Shown one piece after another: positions 1-5,706 of a DNA stretch of 5,706 nucleotides (the first letter of the stretch is position 1; every line of letters starts with the position of its first letter). The stretch spans positions 1 to 5,706 of the forward strand of contig DUES01000018.1 of NCBI GenBank assembly GCA_011192055.1. The letters run 5' to 3'. Under the pieces are notes generated by a model. It was not told the DNA's origin. It was given only the letters and a program-made list of their open reading frames with translations, and searched no databases. This DNA comes from Dehalococcoidia bacterium. Its GTDB lineage: Bacteria; Chloroflexota; Dehalococcoidia; Dehalococcoidales; Fen-1064. The position numbers and the translations under genes were made by a program.

Positions 1-162
1 ACGGGGAAAGGCTACCTGACGGCTCTGTACAACCTGGCCTTGATACTTGTATCGGGAGTTTTGCTGGGTACGTTGATGGACAGAGTGGGCAGTCTGCTGG
101 GGCGTGACGATAATAAGCAGGGTACCCGGTCAAAGAATAAACAGACACCGGGTAATGATTAA
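1..162 (+). CDS. C-terminal end of an unidentified small membrane protein (5' truncated by window)
   Basis: The first reading frame is open from base 1 to a TAA at 160-162 and gives 53 residues. Residues about 8-25 form a hydrophobic membrane segment ([18 protein letters not shown]). A short amphipathic stretch (DRVGSLLGR) follows, then a highly charged, Lys/Asn/Gln-rich tail typical of a cytosolic C-terminus. The start lies outside the window, so total length and family cannot be judged. I do not recognise the family. The gene points the same way as the exporter at 286 and ends 123 bases before it, so the two could be co-transcribed, although a hairpin lies in the gap. Small multi-spanning proteins are often found beside TauE/SafE genes, but I see no motif tying this one to a named family. 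Confidence 0.6.
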   Translation, partial: TGKGYLTALYNLALILVSGVLLGTLMDRVGSLLGRDDNKQGTRSKNKQTPGND

Positions 163-285
163 GTAATATCTGTGGCAGGGATAATTGAATACCTGCACAG
201 GTTGGATTGCAGTGTTACCAGGGATGGATAACGGTTGGCGGTTGCGCATGGTTTACGGATTTCACAATAGAGATAAGCGAATATC
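163..285. other. Intergenic gap between the truncated membrane-protein gene and the exporter gene
   Basis: No open frame of useful length is present. The gap holds an imperfect inverted repeat at 170-200 (listed separately). A smaller possible hairpin has arms GTTACC (214-219) and GGATAAC (226-232) with one bulged base. I see no convincing sigma70 promoter: TTGGAT at 202-207 and GATAAC at 227-232 are 19 bases apart and poor matches. The ribosome-binding region before the ATG at 286 is weak (AGAGA around 269-273). Confidence 0.5.
170..200 (+). repeat. Imperfect hairpin, 9 bp stem with one bulge
   Basis: CTGTG (170-174) plus CAGG (176-179) pair with CCTGCACAG (192-200). G175 is bulged and the loop has 12 bases. 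No T-run follows (GTTGGATT comes next), so it is not a canonical intrinsic terminator. It starts 8 bases after the stop of the upstream partial gene, so it could mark that transcript's 3' end by protecting it from exonucleases, or modulate read-through into the exporter gene. Function is inferred from position only. Confidence 0.4.
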
Positions 286-1359
286 ATGATTACATTTCCA
301 ATGTTACCCGGTATAGAAATTAATCTGTTCCTGCTCGTTTTTACCGGTCTTGGTACCGGTCTGATTAGCGGTTTTGCAGGGGTTGGCGGTGGTTTTCTAA
401 TGACACCGGCACTTATTATTCTTGGATTTCCGGCGAATATCGCTGTTGGTACCAGTCTTGCCTGGGTAGCGGGTAACAGCGTCGTGGGCGCAATCCGTCA
501 TGGCAGGATGGGTAATATTGATATCAAGCTGGGGCTGGTCATGATTTTGTCCCTGATGTCCGGAATGGAAATAGGTGTACGAATCCTGAACCGGGCCAAG
601 GGTATCGGTCTTGTGGACGAAAGTGTGCTCTCAGTATCGCTGGTGGTGTTACTGGTAGTTGGTACCTATATGGTGTATGAGTCCGTCAGGAGAAAAAGGC
701 AAATAGAGGAACTACTGAGACGGGGAGAGAAAGCACCGCCACTGGGTATATCGTCAATTGCGCAAAAGCTTCACCGGCTAAGGGTGCACCCGGTGGTCCA
801 CTTAACGGCAGCAAATATCTCGGTGTCGCTCTGGATAATAGTCACTGCGGGTTTCTGTATCGGTATCCTGGCGGGTGTAATGGGTATCGGTGGCGGTTTC
901 ATTACGGTACCGACACTGGTATACCTGGTGGGAGTACCATCTTTCGTTGCCGCGGGTACAAACCTGTTCCAGGTGATATTTGCCTCTTCGTATGGAGTTG
1001 TCCGGCACAGTATGAGCGGAAATGTTGTTATTCTTGCTTCATTTATCATCCTGATTGCTTCCAGTATCGGAGTGCAGCTGGGAGTGCTGACAACCCGCTA
1101 TGTGAGGGCGGTTTCAGTGAGATATATACTTGGAATCTGTGTCCTGCTTGCGGCAGTGGGGGTTGCGCTGAAGCTGTCCGGGGTAGTACTGGGAGAGAGC
1201 GCTGCGTGGACCGGTACGGCATCGGTCATTGTTACTTTTGGTGGCCTGGGTGTGAGTGTGGCGATGATAGTATCGCTCTTTATACTGTCTATCCGACATC
1301 GCAGGGGTGGCGGCATTCCGTCATGGGTGCGTTCACTGATGTCCGATACAATTGGCTAA
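286..1359 (+). CDS. Sulfite exporter TauE/SafE family membrane permease
   Basis: The 357-residue protein is almost wholly hydrophobic, with about eight or nine membrane segments, and belongs to the TauE/SafE family (Pfam PF01925). Members export small anions such as sulfite, sulfoacetate or other organosulfur compounds, or sometimes import related ones; the substrate cannot be read from sequence. Two family half-repeats are plain: [10 protein letters not shown] at residues 28-37, then GTS at 55-57 and RHGRMGN at 71-77; and [10 protein letters not shown] at 196-205, then GTN at 224-226 and RHSMSGN at 240-246. They are joined by a charged loop at about 134-172 ([14 protein letters not shown]), probably cytoplasmic by the positive-inside rule. 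The length is above that of the smallest members (about 250 residues) because of this loop and an extra C-terminal segment at 313-336. The ATG at 286 gives the N-terminus usual in this subgroup, but its Shine-Dalgarno is weak; an in-frame ATG at 301 is an alternative. No terminator follows. Confidence 0.9.
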   Translation: MITFPMLPGIEINLFLLVFTGLGTGLISGFAGVGGGFLMTPALIILGFPANIAVGTSLAWVAGNSVVGAIRHGRMGNIDIKLGLVMILSLMSGMEIGVRILNRAKGIGLVDESVLSVSLVVLLVVGTYMVYESVRRKRQIEELLRRGEKAPPLGISSIAQKLHRLRVHPVVHLTAANISVSLWIIVTAGFCIGILAGVMGIGGGFITVPTLVYLVGVPSFVAAGTNLFQVIFASSYGVVRHSMSGNVVILASFIILIASSIGVQLGVLTTRYVRAVSVRYILGICVLLAAVGVALKLSGVVLGESAAWTGTASVIVTFGGLGVSVAMIVSLFILSIRHRRGGGIPSWVRSLMSDTIG

Positions 1360-1373
1360 GACCACACACAAAA

Positions 1374-1403
1374 TTGCGCTCAATACCCGCAAATTGATAT
1401 AAT
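1374..1403 (+). promoter_or_regulatory. Extended -10 promoter of the tRNA-Ala gene
   Basis: A consensus TATAAT lies at 1398-1403, preceded by TG at 1395-1396 (extended -10, TGaTATAAT). A partial -35, TTGCGC, is at 1374-1379, with an 18-base spacer. Transcription should start near 1409-1411, only one to three bases before the mature tRNA 5' end, leaving almost no leader for RNase P to remove. Confidence 0.7.
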
Positions 1404-1411
1404 TCCAGAAT

Positions 1412-1487
1412 GGGGCTGTAGCTCAGCTGGGAGAGCGCCTCCCTTGCACGGAGGAGGCCAGGGGTTCGAGTCCCCTCAGCTCCACCA
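1412..1487 (+). tRNA. tRNA-Ala (anticodon UGC)
   Basis: A complete 76-base cloverleaf can be folded by hand. The acceptor GGGGCTG pairs with CAGCTCC, the D-stem is GCTC/GAGC, the anticodon stem is CCTCC/GGAGG, and the T-stem AGGGG/CCCCT surrounds TTCGAGT. The anticodon loop CTTGCAC places TGC at 1445-1447, which reads GCA and, by wobble, other Ala codons. The acceptor has the G3:U70 wobble pair that is the main identity element for alanyl-tRNA synthetase. The discriminator is A and the 3' CCA (1485-1487) is encoded. The gene lies 52 bases after the exporter on the same strand and converges on the antiporter gene. I see no T-rich terminator directly after it. Confidence 0.98.
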
Positions 1488-1563
1488 AGGGGTACTGATA
1501 TTACCCGGGATGAAATAACAAAGTCAGCAACCGGGAATCAACGCAGGGTTTTCGCGATACCGC

Positions 1564-3282
1564 CTAATCAGGGTCAAATTCAGTAATTTGCTTGTCTCTG
1601 CGTACTATAGCCAGGATCCGTTTTCTCCTGTCTTTCTCCAGGCCGGCAATATTCAACAGCCTCTTAATGAATCTGAAACTAGCCTCATATTCCGGGCTGA
1701 CTAACTCGGTAACCCCCAATTCCTTCAGTTCCTTAGCTTCCTTCGCCCGATGCACCCGTGCTAAAACTTCAAGCCTGGGATTGATACTCAACGCGATCTT
1801 TACCGTGGTTATTACTGCCGTCGGGTCCGGATAGGTTATCACTAATGCTTGCGCTCTACCAAGGTCAGCTTTGGATAGAACATTTCTATTGGTGGCGTCG
1901 CCATATATGCGCGGCCGACCGCTACCCCTGGCTTCGGAAACACGCTCCGGATCAAGATCAATTATTAAATATGGGATTCCGGCATCCAGGAGGCCTTGTG
2001 CAATGTTACCTCCGACTCTTCCGTAGCCGGCAATCACTACCCGGTTCAGTCCCTCTGTGGGCACGGAGACAGAAGGTGCCGAAATCTTTTTGGCGTCCGT
2101 CCGTCTTCCGCCTGCCATCAAAGCCAGTTTTGGAAATAGCCTGCAAGCCAGGCTGATGGATACCGGTGTTAACAGCATAGTGATAATGGCACTGGCGAGA
2201 ATCAGGGAGTAAAATTGATCCGAGACGATGCCCATATTGACTCCGCTCTGAGCCAGGATGAAGCTAAACTCACCAATCTGAAAAAGGCCGACACCGGTCA
2301 CGATGGCTATCCGGGAACTATAGCCGAAAAGCCGAACAATACTAAAAACAACCAGGAATTTCAGGGTGATGATGACAACCACCAGCAGTGCTACTGATTG
2401 CCAGTTATTAATCAGGAAAAGGGGGTCAAGCAGCATGCCCAGGGAAACAAAGAAAAGAGTGGCAAAAATATCGCGCAGGGGCGTAATCTCTGCCAGCGCC
2501 TGGTGAACAAACCTTGTTTCGCGCAACACCAGGCCTACCAGAAAAGCTCCAAATACGATTGATAGGCCTAAAATATGAGTCCCTACTGCGGCACCCAGGC
2601 ACAATACAAGAACGGTTAACAGAAACAGTTCCCGGGCCCGGACACCGCCAACCCTGCCCATCAGCCAGGGAAGTACCCAGCGTCCCGCTATAATAGCAAA
2701 CCCGATAAATAGAAGTGCTTTCCCTGCAGCTATAGCAAGAGTAAGTGGTATGTTATCTGTCATACCTCCCATTAATGGTATGATCACCGTCATAACTACC
2801 ACGCCGATATCCTGGAGAATAAGGATGGCAATCATTATTCTCCCATGTACCGAGGCCAGTTCCCCACGCTCCATCAGTATTTTCAGGCATACCGCCGTGC
2901 TGCTGAGAGAGATAATCAAGCCAAACAAGCCGGCTTGCGGCAGAGGCCATCGGAATAAAAAGTACCCTGCAATCAGCCCCAAAGCGAGGGTAGCCACAAT
3001 CTGGGTAATGCCACCCCACATACCTATCTTTCCAACCTGACGCAATTGAGCTATCGAAATTTCCAACCCCAGGGTAAACATCAACAGGGCAACACCTATA
3101 GTAGCGGCTGTTTCAACAAGTTCCAGGTCACCTATCAAGCCAAGAGCATGAGGCCCAACGGCTGTACCGATTACCAGGTAGCCCAGGATAATCGGCTGCC
3201 TCAGCCGGTGGGCTATCATCCCGCCAACTAATGCTGCTGCCAGCAGAATAGCAATGGTAACAACCGGGTCTGATTGATTCAT
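1564..3282 (-). CDS. Kef-type CPA2 cation/proton antiporter with TrkA-N (RCK) domain
   Basis: A 572-residue inner-membrane antiporter of the CPA2 family, exchanging K+ or Na+ for H+ in pH and ion homeostasis. Residues about 8-382 form the Na+/H+ exchanger domain (PF00999) with some 12-13 membrane segments. Recognisable motifs are LGLEI (71-75), ILQDIGVV (155-162), FFVSLGMLLD (277-286) and GEFSFIL (337-343). Asp157 is the expected ion/proton-binding residue. Gln156 before it matches the QD pair of KefB/KefC rather than the DD pair of electrogenic NapA/NhaA-type exchangers. After a polar linker (391-411) comes a TrkA-N Rossmann domain from about 413: RVVIAGYGRVGG (GxGxxG), acidic D442/D444 at the end of beta-2, and GDAT at 461-464. 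It probably binds NAD(H)-type or adenine nucleotides and gates transport. No TrkA-C domain follows; the protein ends in a short basic tail. The KefF-type ancillary gene is absent. The ATG is supported by GAGGT (3289-3293) six bases upstream. The exact ion is unknown. Confidence 0.93.
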   Translation of the reverse strand: MNQSDPVVTIAILLAAALVGGMIAHRLRQPIILGYLVIGTAVGPHALGLIGDLELVETAATIGVALLMFTLGLEISIAQLRQVGKIGMWGGITQIVATLALGLIAGYFLFRWPLPQAGLFGLIISLSSTAVCLKILMERGELASVHGRIMIAILILQDIGVVVMTVIIPLMGGMTDNIPLTLAIAAGKALLFIGFAIIAGRWVLPWLMGRVGGVRARELFLLTVLVLCLGAAVGTHILGLSIVFGAFLVGLVLRETRFVHQALAEITPLRDIFATLFFVSLGMLLDPLFLINNWQSVALLVVVIITLKFLVVFSIVRLFGYSSRIAIVTGVGLFQIGEFSFILAQSGVNMGIVSDQFYSLILASAIITMLLTPVSISLACRLFPKLALMAGGRRTDAKKISAPSVSVPTEGLNRVVIAGYGRVGGNIAQGLLDAGIPYLIIDLDPERVSEARGSGRPRIYGDATNRNVLSKADLGRAQALVITYPDPTAVITTVKIALSINPRLEVLARVHRAKEAKELKELGVTELVSPEYEASFRFIKRLLNIAGLEKDRRKRILAIVRRDKQITEFDPD

Positions 3283-3288
3283 AGTTCT

Positions 3289-3293
3289 ACCTC
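3289..3293 (-). promoter_or_regulatory. Shine-Dalgarno of the antiporter gene
   Basis: On the minus strand GAGGT stands six bases before the ATG at 3282-3280. This is good spacing and fixes the start codon of the antiporter gene. Confidence 0.75.
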
Positions 3294-3309
3294 AACCACG
3301 TTGGTGGTA

Positions 3310-3339
3310 TTTTAACAGAGCACGGGTGAATAGTGTAAA
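3310..3339 (-). promoter_or_regulatory. Candidate sigma70-like promoter of the antiporter gene
   Basis: Read on the minus strand, a TTTACA -35 (3339-3334) is followed after 18 bases by TTAAAA (3315-3310), or after 19 bases by TAAAAT (3314-3309). Transcription would start near 3303 and leave a leader of about 20 bases containing the GAGGT ribosome-binding site. The match is fair, not strong. Confidence 0.4.
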
Positions 3340-3351
3340 CCTTCAGGTTTA
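3336..3351. promoter_or_regulatory. Perfect 7-bp dyad, possible operator
   Basis: TAAACCT-TC-AGGTTTA is an exact inverted repeat with 7-base arms and a 2-base centre. It overlaps the candidate -35 of the antiporter gene (3334-3339), a position suited to a dimeric repressor or activator. The right arm, AGGTTTA, recurs at 3613-3619 just before the start codon of the divergent VWA gene. Role as an operator is inferred. Confidence 0.35.
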
Positions 3352-3428
3352 AGGTATCATAATAACAATTGCTGCGGCGCTGGCATGAGTTGAATATTCT
3401 TTAATAGGAGATCGGGAACTGTTACGAA

Positions 3429-3448
3429 TGCCCCCACTGGTTGGGGCA
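3429..3448 (+). repeat. GC-rich hairpin
   Basis: TGCCCC (3429-3434) and GGGGCA (3443-3448) form a perfect 6-bp stem around an 8-base loop. No T-run follows on the plus strand, and on the minus strand the downstream bases are not T-rich either. I therefore do not call it a terminator. It lies upstream of the candidate start of transcription of the VWA gene, so it is not obviously part of that leader RNA. Confidence 0.3.
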
Positions 3449-3535
3449 GTAGCCGGGGTTCGCTTCCAAATGGCAAAGAATCCTTTTGATTCAGGTAAAG
3501 TTTGCCCGATAGTACTGCACATTCCGGTTGACCAG

Positions 3536-3544
3536 TGGTACAAT
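3536..3544 (+). promoter_or_regulatory. Candidate extended -10 for the VWA-protein gene
   Basis: TGgTACAAT at 3536-3544 matches an extended -10 element. The -35 position at 3516-3521 (TGCACA) is poor, which extended -10 promoters can tolerate. An alternative is TTGACC (3528-3533) with TAATAA (3550-3555) after a 16-base spacer. Either would start transcription about 60-70 bases before the ATG at 3623. Confidence 0.3.
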
Positions 3545-3622
3545 GACGGTAATAAACAATCCTGCCGGAACAGCACTGTATCACAAGAAAGGTAGTTACC
3601 ACCGGGTATCACAGGTTTACGA

Positions 3623-5706
3623 ATGGCAACATTTATTCCACCTGGAAGCAGCAATGATGGAGCAGACATAGACCTGCTTGGGAAAGAACTCGGATTATCA
3701 TCTGGGCAGCTACGGGAACAACTCAATGCTTTATATGCACGGTTGCGCCTCCTGCTCACAACCGATGAATTAGGGGCCTGGAGGAATGAGAGTCTTGCCC
3801 TGTTCCGTTTTTCCGCTTCTAGCTCTGCGAAAGCGACAGAGGAGTATTTTCGGGTTGCACCCAGGGTCCTGGATATTCTCCCGCCTCATCTTTTCCTTAA
3901 ATGGGTAAAGAGGGGAAAAGCGCTCTGTCACGATAGTCCCGGTATTGCTGCTGCCTACTTCCGGGCAAGCCCGCAGGCCCTGGCAACACTTCCCGAGAGA
4001 CAATTCAACGTATGGCTGGCAATGGGCCCCGGTCTTTACAAGAGAAACAGCGAATCAATGGAACTGGCCGCTCATTTCCTTGACGCTGCTCCCGCCCTTT
4101 TACAGGTCCTGAACCTGGCGCAGCTGGAGCGCCTGCTCCTGTTCTTGAACCGTCTTACCGAAACGGACTGCAGCCTTGCAATCCGGTGTCTTGATTCGGC
4201 TTACCGGGTTTTTCATGCACTTGAAGACGATGAGCGGAGTCTTTTCCTTTCAATAGCCCTGGCTCTTGTCCGGTTGAAACCAATGGCGTCCGTTACGTTT
4301 TTTAAGCAAGGTATAGACTCCCTGGCCGGTGTCACCTCTACCCAGAGACTCAGATTCCTTACCCTGCTGGCTAAAATAGCGGCGTATAACAGCCGCCACG
4401 CACTGTCTTTTCTAACTGATTGCTCACATGCTCTCAGCGGAATGGACAGAAATCTGCATCCCCGTCTCATAAACCAGTGTGAAACCGTACTGGCAATATC
4501 AGCTATTGCCGGTATCGAGTTTCTTAATAATTCTCCGGCTGTACTGGCGTCGATAGGGCCTGCCGGGCTGGAACGCTGGTATCGGGAAGGGCTCAGGATT
4601 TTAAGGAAGGACGAAAAGGATGGCCTTGCCTACTTCCGCCTTGAATTCCCGGAAGACGGGACCCTGGAACGCCTGCTGGTCAGGGTTGAACTGGACCATG
4701 TGAGGGGTGTGTTGCTCATGTATGGTGAGGCCCTGGGAGGTTCCGAGATAGAGATTCGGTCCAGTGACAGCCTGGCGGACTGGAGCCTGGGAACGATAGA
4801 CCCGGGTACACCGGCGACGGACGGGACTACCATCTTCCTGCCATCATCGATAGACCGGTTTGACTCAGCGGAGGAAAATTTCACCTGGTACAAGGTAGCC
4901 GTTACCCATCAGTCCGGTCATATTGAATTTGGCACTTTTAATTTCTGCTTTGAGAGCAAAGCGGCGCTTTTCTCCGACAGCCGGCAATTACTGTCGGCAG
5001 ACGGACACGGCCTGAGTGATATGGACAGGTTTCTTGGCCTGTTTGATGACAGAAGACTCGCCGCCGATATATTTTCGCTTGTTGAAGACGTCAGGATAGA
5101 TTACCTGGTGCAGCACAGATACGCGGGTATCAGGTCCGGGTACCGGTTCATCGTGCAGGAGTCCGTATGGAAACGCCCGTCACCGGTTTATCTCCCATTA
5201 AGAGAAGCGTTCCTCGAGATTGTCATCAGGTTCAGCCTTAATGGAGAACTTCCGTTTGTCCCTGAAGCTCTGCGCGGTCCGACTGATACGGCACTGAGAT
5301 TATTGCAGCAACTACGGTCGCCGGAGGCCAGGGTTGAGGATTCTGCGGAGGTTGCCATTCGGCTGTACGACCTTGCCAGTATTATACCCAATACCCGTCT
5401 CCCCCAGCGGGACTGGAATGCCGGCGGTTCCGAACAGGCCCGGTCCAACAGGGTAGATACTTCATACCGTACTTCCGATGGCGGTGATGTTACCATTGAA
5501 CCCGGGGCGGAGGTGCCGTACCAGGCTCCGACAGACGTAGATTTTCGGGGTAACTCGAATCCTGACATGCTTAACATACAGCCGACTCCAAAAGATGGTT
5601 CTGACCGCGGGACGCTGTCTCCACTGTCATCTGATATTGGTGAAGTACAACTTAACAGTATGATGCAGGGCGAAAACCTCCAGTCGGGCCAGTACACTGC
5701 TGACCT
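3623..5706 (+). CDS. NorD/CbbO-like VWA-family protein, N-terminal 694 residues (3' truncated by window)
   Basis: The frame stays open from the ATG at 3623 to the window edge (694 codons). Residues about 94-345 are helical, with repeats of W-x3-G-type start and A-x2-(Y/F)F middle near W94, W131 and W319 and weaker copies between. From residue 318 the sequence follows the NorD/CbbO/VWA core as I know it: RWYREGL (318-324), AYFRLE (336-341), DGTTIFLP (400-407), WYKVAVTHQSGHIEFGTF (422-439), LFDDRRLAADIFSLVEDVRID (473-493). Residues from about 595 onward are polar and Pro/Ser/Asp-rich, a likely disordered linker before the VWA domain with its MIDAS site, which would lie outside the window. Relatives act in the cytoplasm with a MoxR-type AAA+ ATPase (NorQ, CbbQ) to activate metalloenzymes such as NO reductase or Rubisco. 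No partner or client is seen here, so neither symbol is assigned. The start is the first in-frame ATG after a TAG at 3593; its Shine-Dalgarno (AGG, 3613-3615) is weak. No signal peptide is visible. Confidence 0.85.
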   Translation, partial: MATFIPPGSSNDGADIDLLGKELGLSSGQLREQLNALYARLRLLLTTDELGAWRNESLALFRFSASSSAKATEEYFRVAPRVLDILPPHLFLKWVKRGKALCHDSPGIAAAYFRASPQALATLPERQFNVWLAMGPGLYKRNSESMELAAHFLDAAPALLQVLNLAQLERLLLFLNRLTETDCSLAIRCLDSAYRVFHALEDDERSLFLSIALALVRLKPMASVTFFKQGIDSLAGVTSTQRLRFLTLLAKIAAYNSRHALSFLTDCSHALSGMDRNLHPRLINQCETVLAISAIAGIEFLNNSPAVLASIGPAGLERWYREGLRILRKDEKDGLAYFRLEFPEDGTLERLLVRVELDHVRGVLLMYGEALGGSEIEIRSSDSLADWSLGTIDPGTPATDGTTIFLPSSIDRFDSAEENFTWYKVAVTHQSGHIEFGTFNFCFESKAALFSDSRQLLSADGHGLSDMDRFLGLFDDRRLAADIFSLVEDVRIDYLVQHRYAGIRSGYRFIVQESVWKRPSPVYLPLREAFLEIVIRFSLNGELPFVPEALRGPTDTALRLLQQLRSPEARVEDSAEVAIRLYDLASIIPNTRLPQRDWNAGGSEQARSNRVDTSYRTSDGGDVTIEPGAEVPYQAPTDVDFRGNSNPDMLNIQPTPKDGSDRGTLSPLSSDIGEVQLNSMMQGENLQSGQYTAD

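Larger units (their letters stand above)
3283..3622. other. Divergent intergenic region between antiporter and VWA-protein genes
   Basis: This 340-base stretch separates two divergently transcribed genes. The antiporter side holds its Shine-Dalgarno, a candidate promoter and a perfect dyad. The middle has a GC-rich hairpin (3429-3448) and a consensus AGGAG at 3406-3410. A frame open from 3389 to a TAG at 3593-3595 is in register with the VWA gene; from its ATG at 3428 it would encode 55 residues. That ATG is 17 bases from AGGAG, too far for normal use, whereas a CTG at 3419 in the same frame has 8-base spacing. I cannot recognise the peptide, and a stop-free run of 68 codons is not rare by chance, so I do not call it a gene. 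The minus strand here is also partly open, but its frame runs deep antisense into the VWA gene. Confidence 0.5.

Noticed and set aside
250..257. GGTTTACG shared upstream of the exporter gene and of the VWA gene (3614-3621)
   Set aside because: A single eight-base match at different distances from the two start codons is compatible with chance.
1490..1506. GGGTA/TACCC hairpin after the tRNA as an intrinsic terminator
   Set aside because: The stem has only 5 bp with a 7-base loop, and no T-run follows on either strand.
1464..1510. tRNA 3' end as an integration (att) site
   Set aside because: No second copy of the tRNA 3' end and no integrase or mobile gene is present in the window; the flanking genes look like normal chromosomal genes.
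3404..3480. Possible tRNA-like element, because GGGGTTCG (3455-3462) resembles the T-arm of the tRNA-Ala
   Set aside because: No acceptor or anticodon stem can be folded around it. The shared eight bases alone are not evidence of a tRNA fragment or attachment site.
3357..3480. c-di-AMP (ydaO) or other riboswitch upstream of the antiporter or VWA gene
   Set aside because: Only one simple 6-bp hairpin is found and no known aptamer consensus could be matched by eye on either strand. The antiporter's own leader appears to be only about 20 bases.
3349..3759. Minus-strand frame of 136 codons
   Set aside because: It overlaps the VWA gene by 137 bases antisense and is Ser/Pro/Arg-rich with no recognisable motif. 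It ends in the antiporter promoter region and has the character of a shadow frame.
5188..5697. Minus-strand frame of 169 codons
   Set aside because: It is wholly antisense to the well-supported VWA frame. Its Ser/Arg/Pro-rich translation fits reverse reading of a coding region and shows no family motif.

Overview
The window looks like ordinary bacterial chromosome of mid-range GC. It carries genes for membrane transport, one tRNA gene and the 5' two thirds of a large von Willebrand A (VWA)-family protein gene. No phage, IS, CRISPR or plasmid signature is visible. The style of the proteins (a short Kef-type antiporter, a TauE/SafE exporter and a long NorD/CbbO-like protein) makes me think of an anaerobic or sediment Chloroflexota lineage such as Dehalococcoidia. 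That is an impression from recall, not a demonstrated placement.

Layout, left to right. (1) 1-162, + strand: the C-terminal end of a small membrane protein that I do not recognise. (2) 163-285: a gap containing an imperfect 9-bp hairpin. (3) 286-1359, + strand: a TauE/SafE-family anion exporter with two clear copies of its half-repeat. (4) 1412-1487, + strand: a complete tRNA-Ala(UGC) with encoded CCA and its own extended -10 promoter. (5) 1564-3282, - strand: a CPA2 (Kef-type) cation/proton antiporter with a cytoplasmic TrkA-N/RCK nucleotide-binding domain, converging on the tRNA gene. (6) 3283-3622: a 340-base divergent intergenic region. It holds a perfect dyad at the antiporter promoter, a pair of heptamers repeated in swapped order at its two ends, a GC-rich hairpin, and an open stretch in frame with the next gene but closed by TAG. 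(7) 3623 to the window end, + strand: an open frame of 694 codons with no stop, the N-terminal part of a NorD/CbbO-like VWA protein. Its VWA domain is expected beyond the right edge.

How they may work together. The exporter and the antiporter are stand-alone transport genes, for sulfur-oxyanion or organic-anion export and for K+/Na+ versus H+ exchange. The VWA protein belongs to a family that normally works with a MoxR-type AAA+ ATPase (NorQ/CbbQ) to remodel or activate a metalloenzyme. No such ATPase is in the window, so the client and partner are unknown.

The most interesting part is the N-terminal architecture of the VWA protein: a run of about seven degenerate repeats of 35-40 residues, then a conserved core with an H-Q-S-G-H-I-E stretch and a downstream L-V-E-D-V-R-I-D stretch. 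Together these resemble a catalytically altered zincin-like domain.
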